Shown: one piece after another, positions 43,747 through 54,713 of the stretch
Numbering within the stretch: position 1 is the stretch's first letter
Layout: each line of letters begins with the position of its first letter
Origin: Chlorophyllum brunneum
Taxonomy: Eukaryota > Basidiomycota > Agaricomycetes > Agaricales > Agaricaceae
Length of the DNA stretch: 64,000 bases
Direction: 5' to 3'
Assembly (NCBI GenBank): GCA_963576785.1
Contig: OY756145.1
Span: 1,240,001 to 1,304,000 of the forward strand
Position numbers and translations under genes: made by a program
Notes under the pieces: generated by a model
Told to the model about the DNA's origin: nothing
Databases searched by the model: none
Seen by the model: only the letters and a program-made list of their open reading frames with translations

Positions 43747-45477
43747 TTATCCAACTCCTGCAAGCAGTCTGTTGGACTTGAACACAAATGCAGCAGAGTT
43801 GCACCCAAGAAAAGATACCAGCTGGTCAATAGAGACTGGCAGGCCACGACATCTCTTGTACAAAGGACAAAAGCACAAGATATGAGTGTGGGTTTCCAAA
43901 AGAGTCCCACACTTGCAGCCAATTGGCTCTAGAGGATGAAACCAGGAGCAGTACTCACCAATTGGTATGTGTCCGAGAATGGCATGGTTTGCTCTTGTCG
44001 CAATGGACTGAGAGGGAAAAGAAGGAAGCCAAGAACCCCCATAGAGGTACACTGGTTGTATAACTTTGTTCTTACTATCCTTGAGAACAAGGAAGTTTGA
44101 ATTATGATACAAGGAGTCCTGGAAAGAGACTTTCCAGACCTTCTGAACAGTTGCTATATTGAGTTTATACAGCAAATCAATGGATGTCGCTAGACTATGT
44201 CCAGTGGTGACCTGAAGGTTGGTAGCATACTCATGCACTGTCTGATGAATAGACCATTTCACTGAGGACAGAACAGACCAGAAAGTGAGGGAGTGGTCAG
44301 GACAATCCCTAAACCATTTCAACAGAAGATGATAAATGGCAAGGGAATGTCCCTGGACAGAATATATAGAGGGGTCAAGAGCTTGCTTGGCAGAACCAAT
44401 CAAGTCTGTAAAGACTACAATATATACAGCCTCAGAAACTGCTGCAGCAGTCCTCAAAGCCATACAAATGGCAAAAAGTTCAGTATCTGGGGCTGTAACC
44501 TTGCTAGTTGGGTGATGTAATGCACAAAGCAGATGTGTCCCCCTGTAAATGTGGGCAGCCAAAACCGCCTGGTAGTCTCCAACCAACAGCAGACTTGTGT
44601 CTGTCACTGCATAGACAATCTGTCTGTCCTCACAATACTCACAAAGAGTATTGTTGAGCAAATCCACTTGATGATCTGCTGGGTTTCCACCAAGCAAGGC
44701 ATCATATGTTTTAAAAGTCACTTGGGCCACATAGCATTCCAGGAGATGAGGACCTGGCAATGCTTTGAGCACAAATGGCTCAAACATCTCCATCAACTTT
44801 GGCAAATGAGAGTTTGCCTCAGTGACTGGCCCCTTGACCTTAACTGCCTGAGTGGAGATCATAAGGACAATCAATCTGGGGTGCGGAATACACCCAGTGG
44901 TATACTGATGTCCTATCATGAAACACACAGGGTAGTTCTCAGAAAGTGTGGCTACCCTATGGATGGCATGGGTAGCCAGTTTCTTGAGATGAAGATGGAT
45001 GGGGATGAGGCTAGCTAAGGCTTCAGCTCCTCTAGTAGGGCTAGTGCAGAACACACCAGTGATTCACTACACAGCTTTATGCTGCATAGTGTTAAGTTGC
45101 TTCAGAAGGGTCTTGTTATGGGCACCTTCGTAAAACCAGAGCCAAAACCCATATATAGTGATAGGAACTACACATGAGCAATAAAGAGTCCTCTTCTGAG
45201 AAGGAAGAACACCTCGAGATGAATTACCAAGCATGTCCATGGTCTTGACTGTGGACAGAGACTTAGTAGCATAATGCTGAATGTGCTTTTTAAATATAAG
45301 AGCTTGATTGAAGAAGAAACCCAAGTACCTCCAATGGGTCTTAGGGCATAAAGGAGTATTGCTGGTATGGGAGGCATATCCCAAATCCAACAGTGGGTTA
45401 TCATCTCCCCATTTATGGGAGAAGTGAAATACTTCAGACTTGTCATACTCAATGGTAAGCCCAAATAAGGTAGTCAA
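43747..45477 (-). pseudogene. L10 ORF2: RT thumb, RNase H and zinc end, long open frame
   Basis: The 435-codon piece (45054-43747) is the longest intact LINE C-terminal half in the window. RNase H: YAVTDTSLLLVGDYQAVL, APDTELFAICMAL and VVFTDLIGSAKQALD. The zinc end CKCGTLLETHTHILCFC lies at ~43890-43925, and a stop ends the frame at the family position (AGVG). RT thumb at 45477-45067 has HWRYLGFFFNQALIFKK and a stop at 45067. Upstream (45744-45499), GIGQGLFLSPILSSL and YIDN replace a proper YVDD. Confidence 0.85.
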
Positions 45478-45758
45478 ATGATATATAATCTGGTATGCTT
45501 ACTTAAGGCATACTAGATTAGGTTCCCAGGTTTTAGCCTGGGCAATGGCCAGCCCATTGTCGATGTATGAGAGCAAGGTACTCCCAAGCATGATTGCCTC
45601 CCTGTCATAAAGCTTCATGAAGGGGGCAAGATGAAGGCTGGAGAGGATAGGAGAGAGAAACAAGCCCTGACCTATCCCTATGTCTGCCTGTCTGAGATCA
45701 GACTTGTGGTCCCCCCATGCATATTGTATGAAGCGGCTAACCAAATAAAAGGCAAAGA

Positions 45759-46062
45759 TGTTAAAGGTGGGAACATAGAAGTGGGTAGAAAGGGTAGAGA
45801 CAACATAAAGAGGATGATAAAAGAGAGTTGAGACACTGACACTGATACTAACACTGATACTAACACTGACACATAATGGGTAAAGGATTGATATTTGGGG
45901 GAGCTGGGGTACTCCTTATATATGTACAGAGGGTGGTCTGTGCACTACCAAATTATGTGACTAACTATCTAAGGCTATCTAGGATAAGATGAGATAAACT
46001 AAATAAGATGAGATAACACTAGATAAGCTCTGAAAAGATGAGATAGCTGGTCAGCTCTAATA
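45759..46062 (-). mobile_element. Solo LTR E2 in LINE L10
   Basis: 304 bp, TGTTAAAGG...CTCTAATA, very close to E1, with the hexamer tract GACACT/AACACT at ~45835-45871. The right flank CCTGGGGTGAACACACCC is the same LINE position as E1. The left flank is different LINE sequence (GGCAAAGA), so the left half of the target duplication has been deleted. Confidence 0.7.
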
Positions 46063-46735
46063 CCTGGGGTGAACACACCCAAGCAAGTGCTCAGGGCATC
46101 CATCAGCTCTAAAGCCAAGAAATGGACCCACTCCTGTGTTAGAAGGCTCAGTAGCAGATCAAGGACAGAAATATCCACAGCTTGGCCAGAAGCCAAGTTG
46201 TAGGTATTGTGAAGTGCATCCCAGAGATCCAGGAGTGCATGACATGGCTCTCCATTGTACTAAATAGCCTCACAGGGTGGAAGCTTTCGTTTCTGGACCC
46301 ACTCCATAAGGTCTCACAGTTACTTGTTAGAAGAAGCAATCTCCTCGATGTGAGTATCAAAGAAGTTGCATTTAGTGTGCTTCTTAGCACATCTAAAATT
46401 AGAGTAGTCATCATAAGAATGAGTCTCACAATATCTCCCAAAAGTCTTGCAACATTCCTGGTCCCACCAAGGCTTTGAGTGGCAAGTGATCATGATGTCC
46501 ACTGCATGGGCTTCCCAGGTAGTAGAAAAGGCCTCTGCCATGGCATGAACTGCAGCTTTGACCTCATCAGTAGTGGTAGGTTCCAGAAGCCTAGCAACTT
46601 CCTGGAGACCCTAGATAACATCAGTGAGGAAGAATACTATCTTTTTGCCACTGTCATGTGGCAGGGTTTTCCTGTGAGTCTCCACAATTGTGGGTGTGAT
46701 TGGAAGCATCAGAACCAATGGAACATAGTCTGATA
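45999..46735 (-). pseudogene. L10 ORF2 part: endonuclease end and linker
   Basis: VLMLPITPTIVETHRKTLPHD, then KPWWDQECCKTFGRYCETH and DISVLDLLLSLLTQEWVHF match the L6 region 18240-17950 closely. The frame breaks at 46319 and 46611. The first ~60 bases of this interval belong to E2. Confidence 0.75.
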
Positions 46736-47069
46736 TGTTAGAAGTGGTAAATCTGCAGATCTGGGTAGATATAAATAGTTGTTGATTCTCTCCCACATTA
46801 TGTTAGACTTTATCCCATGTTATGTCAGATGCTTTCTCATCCTGTCAGATTACTATCATTACCCTCTCATGTCATGCTATATTTAGGTAGCTTTAGTCAT
46901 TAGGAATTAGTAACCTGGCCTTGATGTATATGTATATAAAGACCACTTGACAAGGCTGTTACCTTGTCAAGTTGGACCCAATACAACAGTATTAACACAT
47001 CTTCCCTGCACCCTCTTAGCTGCATAAGACAAGCTTGTGCCTCTACACTGCTTATCATTTTATTTAACA
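46736..47069 (+). mobile_element. LTR G (334 bp), TGTTAGAAG...TTTAACA, between two head-to-head LINEs
   Basis: TG...CA ends, a TATATAAAG box at ~46933 and no coding frame suggest an LTR. The flanks differ (TGATA, GGCTG), so no target duplication. Left is LINE L10 (minus), right is LINE L11 (plus), which starts within a few bases of the LINE site where E1 inserted. Family not otherwise present here. The strand is nominal. Confidence 0.55.
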
Positions 47070-49560
47070 GGCTGGACCACATAACATGGACCCACCTCAA
47101 GGAGATCACTGAGGACCCTGATGTCCTTTGGTTATTCATCAGAATAGCTAATACCTGCATGTGTGTGGGTTATTGGCCATCCCATTTCAAGGAAAGCTTG
47201 TTGGTTATCATACTGAAACCAGGCAAGCCGTCCTACTCAATGCCCAAGGCATTCAGGCCTATTGTGCTCCTGAACACCTTTGGTAAGCTTATTGAGAAGA
47301 TGATCTTGAATCACCTCCAGTTTGACTCTGTCAAACATGGAGTTTTTCATCCAAATCAGCTCAGTGGTATCCATCAGAGGTCCACTGATGATGCTGGGAT
47401 GCTCCTAACCCATATTGTTCATGTGGGGTGGGCCAAGGGCCTCAAGACTAGTGTTGTTACTTTTGATATTGCTCAGTTCTTTCCATCACTCAACTACAAT
47501 ATGTTGTTGGCTATATTGCAGAAGTAAGGATCCAACCCCTGTGTGGGTAGATTTTTTGCCTCTTATTTGGTTGGCCACTCTATGTAGTATACATGGGGAG
47601 ATCACAAGTCTGATCTCAGACAGGTGGATATAGGGGTAGGTCAGGGCTTATTGCTCTCTTCAGTTCTTTCTGGCCTTTATCTTGCCCCCTTCATGAAACT
47701 TTATGACAGGAAGGCAATTGCACTTGGGAGTACTTTGCTCTCATATGTTGACAATGGCCTGGCCATTGCCCAGTCTAAGACTTGGGAACCTAATCTAGTA
47801 TACCTTAAACAGGCATACCAGATTATATATCACTTGACCACCTCATTCAGGCTTGCTGTTGAACATGACAAGTCTGAAGTATTTCATTCTCCCATAAATG
47901 GGGAGATGACAACCCACTGCTGGATTTGGAATATGTTTCCCATACCAGTGATACTCCTTTATACCCTAAGATCCATTGGAGGTACTTGGGTTTTTTTTTC
48001 GATTGGGCTCTTACTTTTAAAGAGCATGTTTGACATTACACTACTAAGTTTCTGTCCACAGTCAAGGCCACGGGCATGCTTGGTACCTTATCTTGAGGCC
48101 TTCTTCCTACCTAGAAGAGGACTTTTTACTACTTGTGTGTAGTGCCTATCACTATATATGGGTTCTGTCTCTGGTTTTATGAAGGTGCCCATAATAAGGC
48201 CCTTCTGAAGCAACTTAATACTATGCAGTATAAAGCTGTGTTGTGGATCACTGGTGTGTTCTGTACCAGCCCTACTGGAGGAGCTGAAGTCCTAGCTGGC
48301 CTCATTCTCATCCATCTTCATCTCAAGAAACTGGCTACACATGCAATCCACAGGGTAGCCACTCTTTCTGAGAATCACCCTGTACATTCTGTTATGGAAT
48401 GTCAGTATACTGTGGGATGTGTTCCATATCCCAGATTGATTGCACTCATAACCCCTACTCAGATGGTTAAGGTCAAGGGGCCAGTTATTGAGGCAAACTC
48501 ATGTTTGCCAGAGTTAACGGAGATGTTCAAGCCATTTGTGCTCGAAGTGTTGCTAGGTTCTTGTCTTCTGGACCACTATGCAGTCTAGGTGACTTTTAAA
48601 ATGTATGATCCCTCACTCAGTGGAAACCCAGTGGGTTGTCAAGTGGATTTGCTCAATGATACTCTTCATGAGTATTGTGAGAACAGACAGGTTGTCTACG
48701 CAGCAATGGATGCAAGCCTGCTGCTGGTTGGGGACTACTAGGTAGTTTTGGCTGCCCATGTTTATAGGGGGACATGTCTGCTTTGTGCATTGCATTACCT
48801 AGCTGGCAAGGTTACAGCCCCAAATACTGAACTTTTTGCCATTTGTATGGCTTTGGGAACTGCTGCGGCAGTTTCTGAGGCTGTACATATCATGATCTTT
48901 ATGGACTCAATTGGTTCTGCCAAGCAAGCTCTTGACCTGTCTGTACATTCTGGTTAGGAACACTCCCTGGCTGTTTGTTATCTTCTGTTGGAATGGTTTA
49001 GGGATTATTTTGACCGTTCCCTCACTTGCTGGTCCATTCTGTCTTTGGAAAAATGGTCCATTCATCAGACAGTGCATGAATATACTACTGACCTTCAAGT
49101 TGCTACTGGACATAATCTAGCAACATCTATGGATTTGCTATGTAAACTCAACATAGCAACCATACAGAATGCCTGGAAAGTTTCTTTCCAGGACTCCTCT
49201 TATTGCGGTTCAAACTTCCTTGTTCTCAAGGATAGTAAGAACAAAGTCCTATAGCCAATGTACCTTCATGGGGGTTCTTGGCTCCCTTCCTTTTCCTCTC
49301 AGTCCATTGCAACAAAAGCAAACCATACTATTCTTGGGCATGCACTGACTGGCAAGTACCACTCCTGGTTCCATCCTCTAGAGCCTATCAGCTGTGAGTG
49401 GGGCTCCTTTGGAGACCCACACTCATATCTTGTGCTCTTGTCCTTTGTACAAGAGATGTCATGGCCTTCTGGTCTCTATTGACCAGCTTGTTAATTTCCT
49501 TAAATGCAATCCTTCAGCATTTGTATTTAAGTCCAACATACCACTTGCAGGAGTTGGATA
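47070..49560 (+). pseudogene. L11 ORF2: RT, RNase H, zinc end
   Basis: RT: KAFRPIVLLNTFGKLIEK (~47245), FDIAQFFPSLNYNM (~47463), GVGQGLLLSSVLSGLYLAP (~47630) and catalytic YVDN (~47745). RNase H: AAMDASLLLVGDY, APNTELFAICMAL (~48817) and MIFMDSIGSAKQALD (~48890; Thr-Asp changed to Met-Asp). The zinc end is CEWGSFGDPHSYLVL in a shifted frame (~49393). Stops at 47525, 48586 and 48956, plus frameshifts. Confidence 0.8.
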
Positions 49561-49868
49561 ACATGGTGCAACCCCTGCTAGCTTCCCATGTCTCTGGCAT
49601 GTGTAGAAGTTAATTGCAAATTGGCACATACTCTCCTTAGGGAGGGGAGGCTAGGGGTCACTCATTATTCTGGTCTAGGATTTATGCATTCATGCATATT
49701 TCCATGACCATCCACCTAGACTGCCTGTTGGTGGTCTAATTCAGCCAGAGGAGAGCCCATCTTCAAATACCATCACCTTTGTAGCCTACATGTCATAGTA
49801 GATACAGGTGGACTGCAATCACACACTACCTTAAACATGTTGATTTAAAAAAAAAAAAGAAAAAAAAA
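47070..49868 (+). mobile_element. LINE L11, starts at RT, poly(A) 49847-49868
   Basis: Begins at the (G)PDH/TWTHLKEI segment at the RT start and runs to an A-rich tail with one G. The main-family 3' end CCTTAAACATGTTGATTT is present. Confidence 0.85.
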
Positions 49869-50010
49869 GCCTCAGATACTGCAGAAGTAGTTCCCAAAGC
49901 CATTTGGATGGCAAAAAGTTCAGCATCAGGGGCTGCAACTTTACCAGCAGGGTAATGCAACATGTGAAGCAACTGTGTGTCCCCCTATAAACCTAGGCAG
50001 CCAAAACTGC
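49869..50010 (-). mobile_element. LINE L12: RNase H fragment
   Basis: 142 bases in antisense match the RNase H region of the family (GGCTGTACATATC to TGGCTGCC part). Cut by the L11 tail on the left and by Rx on the right. Confidence 0.65.
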
Positions 50011-50335
50011 TATCGCTCCTTGACTTGTTACCATTATCACCACTTTTTCCACTTCCTTTTCCCATCACCCCATTTGTCTCCTGGGCTCTCTCTCATGGGC
50101 CTGGGTCTTTTCTGAGCCTTTGCTAGCTGTAGGAGGGTGGTCTGGGTAGCAACATTAGTTGGTTATTGGGTGGCATGCCCTTGGTGAAGGCAATTAAAGG
50201 TAGGTATATCCCCACTATTCAACTAACTAATACCTATATACACAGATCGACAGGGCGGCCCCTTGGTAAAGGGTCCTAATGGCTGGAATACTGGCCACCT
50301 TGCTTGCTCGTGCTTGCTGGGTTGCCAGTGGTAGC
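50011..50335 (+). mobile_element. Rx4, left part
   Basis: Matches Rx2 from about 12190 to 12510 (GCTCCTTGACTTGTTACC; CGGCCCCTTGGTAAAGGGTC). The terminal repeat is missing. Broken by LINE L13. Confidence 0.7.
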
Positions 50336-50877
50336 TTTTTTATTTTTATTTTTATTTTTATTTTTTTAAATCAACATATTCAAGGTGGTGCATGATCATA
50401 GTCCACCTGTATATACTATGACATGTAGGCTACAAAGGTGATGGTATTTGAAGACAGGCTCTCCTCTGGCTGAATTAGACTACCAACAGGCAGTCTGGGT
50501 GGATGGTCACAGAAACATACATGAATGCATAAATCCTAGGCCAGAATAATAAGTGACCTCTAGCCTCCCCTCCCTAAGAAGAGTATGCATTAATTCGCAA
50601 TTAACCTCTACACACATCGAAGACATAGGAGGCTAGCAGGGGCTGTGTTATATTATCCAACTTCAGCAAGCAGTCTGTTGGACTTAAACACAAATGCTAA
50701 AGAATTGCATTTAAGGAAATTAACAAGCTGGTCAATAGAGACCAGAAGGCCATGACATCTCTTGTACAAAGGACAAGAGCACAAGATATGAGTGTGGGTC
50801 TCCAAAGGAGCCCCACAATTGTAGCCAATAGGCTCTAGAGAATGAAACTAGAAGCAGTACTTGTCGGTTGGTGCATA
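50336..50877 (-). mobile_element. LINE L13: ~540 bp 5'-truncated insertion with target duplication
   Basis: The tail is an A-rich tract interrupted by T every six bases (TAAAAA pattern in sense, 50336-50367), then the 3' UTR and the zinc end in minus orientation. Flanks TTGCCAGTGGTAGC (50322-50335) and TTGCTAGTAGTGGTGGC (50881-50897) are an imperfect ~14-17 bp duplication of Rx sequence, as expected for target-primed insertion. A clean example of LINE 5' truncation. Confidence 0.75.
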
Positions 50878-50880
50878 CTG

Positions 50881-51008
50881 TTGCTAGTAGTGGTGGCCCT
50901 TCTATTAATCCAATGGAGTTGCAGTCCTGTACAGGGTTCACATGGCAGTTTTAACCCCTGCTGCAGCTCAAGTCTGACTAGCTTCTTAAGGCTGGGTTAT
51001 CCTGGCTG
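50881..51008 (+). mobile_element. Rx4, right part
   Basis: Matches Rx2 at ~12515-12640 (CCAATGGAGTTGCAGTCCTG; GGCTGGGTTATCCTGGCTGA). Cut by the 5' end of LINE L14. Confidence 0.7.
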
Positions 51009-51019
51009 ATGGCTGAACT

Positions 51020-53887
51020 GTGGATATTTCTGTTCTTGATCTGCTGCCAAGCCTTCCAGCTCAGGAGTGGGTCCATTTTTTGGCTTTAGAGCTGATAGAT
51101 GCCCTGAGTGCTTGCTTGGACATGTCTGCCCTGGGGCCAGACCACATAACATGGACCCACCTCAAAGAGATCACCAAGGACCCCGATGTCCTTTGGCTAT
51201 TCATCAGGATAGCTAATGCCTGCATGTGTGTGGGTCATTGGCTATCCTATTTCAAGGAAAGCTTGTTGGTTATCATACCAAAGCCAGGCAAGCCATCTTA
51301 CTCAACACCTAAGGCATTCAGGCCCATTGTGCTCCTAAACACCTTTGGCAAGCTTATTGAGAAGATGATCTCAAATTGCCTCCAGTTTGACTCTGTCAAA
51401 CATGGAGTTTTTCATCTGAATCAGCTCAGTGGTATCCATCAGAGGTCTACTAATGATGCTGGGATGCTCTTAACCCATATTGTTGTTAAGGGGCAACAAG
51501 GAAAAGGTAGAGAGAGTAGAGGATGATAAGAGAAGTAGAGGAGGAAAGACTCTGACACTGACACTGACACTGATACAGAAGGGAAGTTGATAACATTTGG
51601 GGGAGCTGAAGTGCTTCTTATATATGTACAGAGGGTAGTCTGTGCACACAAGACCATGTGACTACTATCTAATCTAAAGCTAGATAAGAGCGGATAAGAT
51701 TAGATAGACAGTGATAAGCCCAGATAAGATAAGATACCTGGTTATCTCTAACAATTGTTTGTGCAGGATGGGCCAAGAGCCTTAAGACTAGTGTTGTCAC
51801 TTTTGATATCGCTCAGTTCTTTCTATCACTCAACCACAATATGTTGTTGGCAATACTGTGGAAGGAAGGATTCGACCCCTGTGTGGGTAGATTCTTTGCC
51901 TCTTATCTAGTTGGCCACTCTATGCAGTATGCATGAGGGGACCACAAGTCTAATCTCAGACAGGTGGATGTAGGAGTAGGTCAGGGCTTATCACTCTCTC
52001 CTGTCCTCTCTGGCCTTTATCTTGCCCCCTTCATGAAGCTTTATGACAGAGAGGCAATTGTACTTGGGAGTACCTTGCTCTCATATGTCAATGATGGGCT
52101 GGCTATTGCCCAGGCTAAAACTTGGGAACCTAATCTAGTATGCCTTAAGCAAGTGTACCAATTATTTGACTACCTCATTTGGACTTGCCATTGAGCACAA
52201 CAAGTCTGAAGTATTTCACTTCTCCCATAAAAAGGGAGACAATAACCCACTGCTGGATTTGGGATATGCCTCCTATACTAGCAATACTCCCTTACGCCCT
52301 AAGACCCATTGAAGGTACTTGGGTTTCTTCTTCGATCAGGCTCTTATGTTTAAAGAGTATGTTCGGCATTATGCTACTAAGTTTCTGTCCACAGTCAAGG
52401 CCATGGGCATACTTGGTAACTCATCTCAACCTACCCAGAAGAGGACTCTATACTGCTCATGTGTAGTGCCTATCACTACATATGGGTTTTGTCTCTAGTT
52501 TTATGAAGGGGCCTGTAATAAGGCCCTTCTGAAACAACTTAACACTATACAGTGCAAAGCTGCATTGTAGATCACTGGTGCATTCTGCACCAGCCCTACC
52601 AGAGGAGCTGAAGCCTTGGTTGGCCTCATTCACATCTACCTCTATCTCAAGAAGCTGGCTACCCATGCTGTCCATAGGGTTGCCATGCTTTTGGAGAATC
52701 ACCCTGTACATTCTGTTATGGAGTGTCACTATACTGCTGGGTGTGTTCCATACCCCAGATCTATTGCTCTCATGACCCCTGCTCAGGTGGTTAAGGTCAA
52801 GAGGCCAGTCATGGAGGCAAATTCTTGGTTGCCAGAATTAACAGAGACATTCAAGCCCTTTGCACTTGAAGTATTGCCAGGTTCTTGTCTCCTGGACCAC
52901 TACACAGCCCAGGTAACTTTTAAAATGTATAATGCCTCACTCAGTGGAAACCCAGTAGGTTGTCAGGTGGATTTGCTCAATGATACTCTTCATGAGTATT
53001 ATGAGGACAGACAGCTTGTCTACACAGCAACAGACATGAGTCTGCCATTGATTAAAGACTACCAAGCAGTTTTGGCTGCCTATGTTTATAGGGGGACATG
53101 TCTGCTTTGTGTATCACATCACCCAACTGGCAAGGTTACAGCCCCAAATGCTGAACCTTTTGCCATTTGTATGGCTTTGGGAACTGCTGCAGCAGTTTCT
53201 GAGGCTGTACATATCACAGTCTTTATGGACTCAATTGGTTCTGCCAAGTGAGCTCCTGACCCATCCATACATTCTGGCCAGGGACACTCCCTGGCTATGT
53301 GTTATCTCTTGTTGGAGTGGTTCAGGGATTGTCCTGACCATTCCCTCACATTCTGGTCTGTTCCATCTTTGGCAAAATGGCCCATTCATTAGGAGGTGCA
53401 TTTATTTGCCACTAATCTTCAAGTTGCCACTGGATGCCATCCCACAACATCTCTTGATTCACTGCATAAACTTAATATAGCAATCATACAGAAAGCCTGG
53501 AAAGTCTCTTTCTGGAACTCCTCTTATTGTGGTTCAAACTTCCTTGTTCTCAAGGATAGTAAGAACAAAGTTTTACAGTCAACATACCTCCATGGGGGTT
53601 CATGGCTTCCTTCATTTCCCTTTCAGTCCATTGCAATGAGAGCAAACCATGCCATTCTTGGGCATGTACTGACCAGCAAGTATTACTCCTGGTTCTATCC
53701 TCTAGAGCCTATTGGCTGCAAGTGTGGGGCTCCTTTGGAGACCCACACTCATATCTTGTGCTCTTGTCCTTTGTACAAGAGATGTTGTGACTTGCCAGTC
53801 TCTATTGACCAGCTTGTTAATTTTCTTAAATGCAATCCTTCAGTATTTGCATTTAAGTCCAATATACTGCTTGTAGGAGTTGGATAA
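51020..53887 (+). pseudogene. L14 ORF2: RT, RNase H, zinc end (interrupted by E3)
   Basis: RT: KAFRPIVLLNTFGKLIEK (~51308), HIV then the E3 insertion, FDIAQFFLSLNHNM (~51810), GVGQGLSLSPVLSGLYLAP (~51970) and YVND (~52090). The RNase H part has TATDMSLPLIKDYQAVL, APNAEPFAICMAL (catalytic Glu kept as AEP) and VFMDSIGSAK, then a stop at 53249. The zinc end CKCGAPLETHTHILCSC lies at ~53720 in a 163-codon frame (53396-53887). Confidence 0.8.
51484..51753. mobile_element. Solo LTR E3 in LINE L14 (target duplication ATTGT)
   Basis: 270 bp, TGTTAAGGGG...CTCTAACA, with ATTGT at 51479-51483 and 51754-51758. The empty LINE site ACCCATATTGTTCATG is seen in L11. Contains GACACT repeats (~51552-51576) and a TATATATG region. 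Confidence 0.8.
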
Positions 53888-54181
53888 CACAGCATGGCCC
53901 CTGCTAGCTCCCTATGTCTCTGATGTGTGTAGGAGTTAATTGCAAATTGATGCATACTCTCCTTAGGGAGGGGAGGCTAGGGGTTGCTCATTATTCTGGT
54001 CTAGGATTCATGCATTCATGTGTGTTTCTGCAACTGTCCACCCAGACTGCCTATTGGCAGTCTAGCTCAGCCAGGGGAGAGCCCGTCTTCAAATACCATT
54101 ACCTTTGTACTCTACATGTCATAGTATGTGATCACGCACCACCTTAAACATGTTGATTTTAAAAAAAAAAAAAAAAAAAAA

Positions 54182-54429
54182 GAATGTAATAATGGCAGTT
54201 GAGTATATCATGGCCAGTCTTGGTACAGAAATTGCAAATAGCAGTTGTTGGGCATTACTAACAGCATGTAGGGGTGGTGTGGGATGTAGTAGACATAGTG
54301 GAGGACTTGTAATGGTATTGGTGAAAGGATAGGGAGAGAATTCGAGGTAAGGAGAGGATAATGAGTTGGTTAGGATAAATTATGGATAAATCTCCAATTT
54401 CTTGCTTCTAAAGCTCGGGGTCCATAACC
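54182..54429 (-). mobile_element. Copia D3: second leader and gag stub
   Basis: Matches 58262-58515 (leader, ATG region, knuckle CNFCTKTGH) with scattered changes. Ends at GAATGTAATAATGG next to the LINE tail, the same breakpoint as D2 at 15044. Confidence 0.75.
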
Positions 54430-54703
54430 TGATAAAGGTAGTATGCAGTGGGACTGTTGAACGGTCCTAGAGAGCAAGAAATAAGTCTATTAAGTGACCA
54501 GATATCTCTGGAGACTGTGGACTATTATTAGAGACTATGGAATAAGTGTACAAGGTACTACTCACCTGTGGACTATGGTTAGAGACTAGAGAAGCCTCTG
54601 AGACGTCCACAGGTGTCTAAGTTCAACCCATCACATGACACAGTCGAATCCACTACCTCACAATCTATAACTTGGTGCAGATCACAACTTGCACACTCTA
54701 ACA
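54430..54703 (-). repeat. Copia D3 3' LTR (shared LTR of the tandem)
   Basis: 274 bp, sense TGTTAGAG...CTTTATCA. The interior next to it has the purine-rich end GGATCAGGGGTGTG (sense). Confidence 0.85.
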
Positions 54704-54713
54704 CACACCCCTG

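Larger units (their letters stand above)
43457..46735 (-). mobile_element. LINE L10 (minus), poly(A) tail at 43457-43471, with solo LTR E2
   Basis: T(15), 3' UTR, ORF2 C-terminus, RNase H, RT, then solo LTR E2 (45759-46062), then linker and endonuclease end up to 46735, where an LTR (G) begins. Between RT and linker ~450 bp present in L6 are missing, with the break exactly at the E2 end. Confidence 0.85.
51009..54181 (+). mobile_element. LINE L14 (plus), poly(A) 54161-54181, with solo LTR E3
   Basis: Starts in the linker before RT (DISVLDLLPSLPAQEW) and ends in A(21). The 3' UTR carries a small deletion next to CATGTCATAGTATGTGATCA that is shared only with L6. The tail abuts copia D sequence. 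Confidence 0.85.

Noticed and set aside
46736..47069. Target duplication for LTR G
   Set aside because: Flanks TGATA and GGCTG do not match; boundary LINEs are different copies.
50336..50367. Regular T-tract with A every sixth base as a CRISPR-like or regulatory repeat
   Set aside because: It is the tail of LINE L13 and is flanked by a target duplication.
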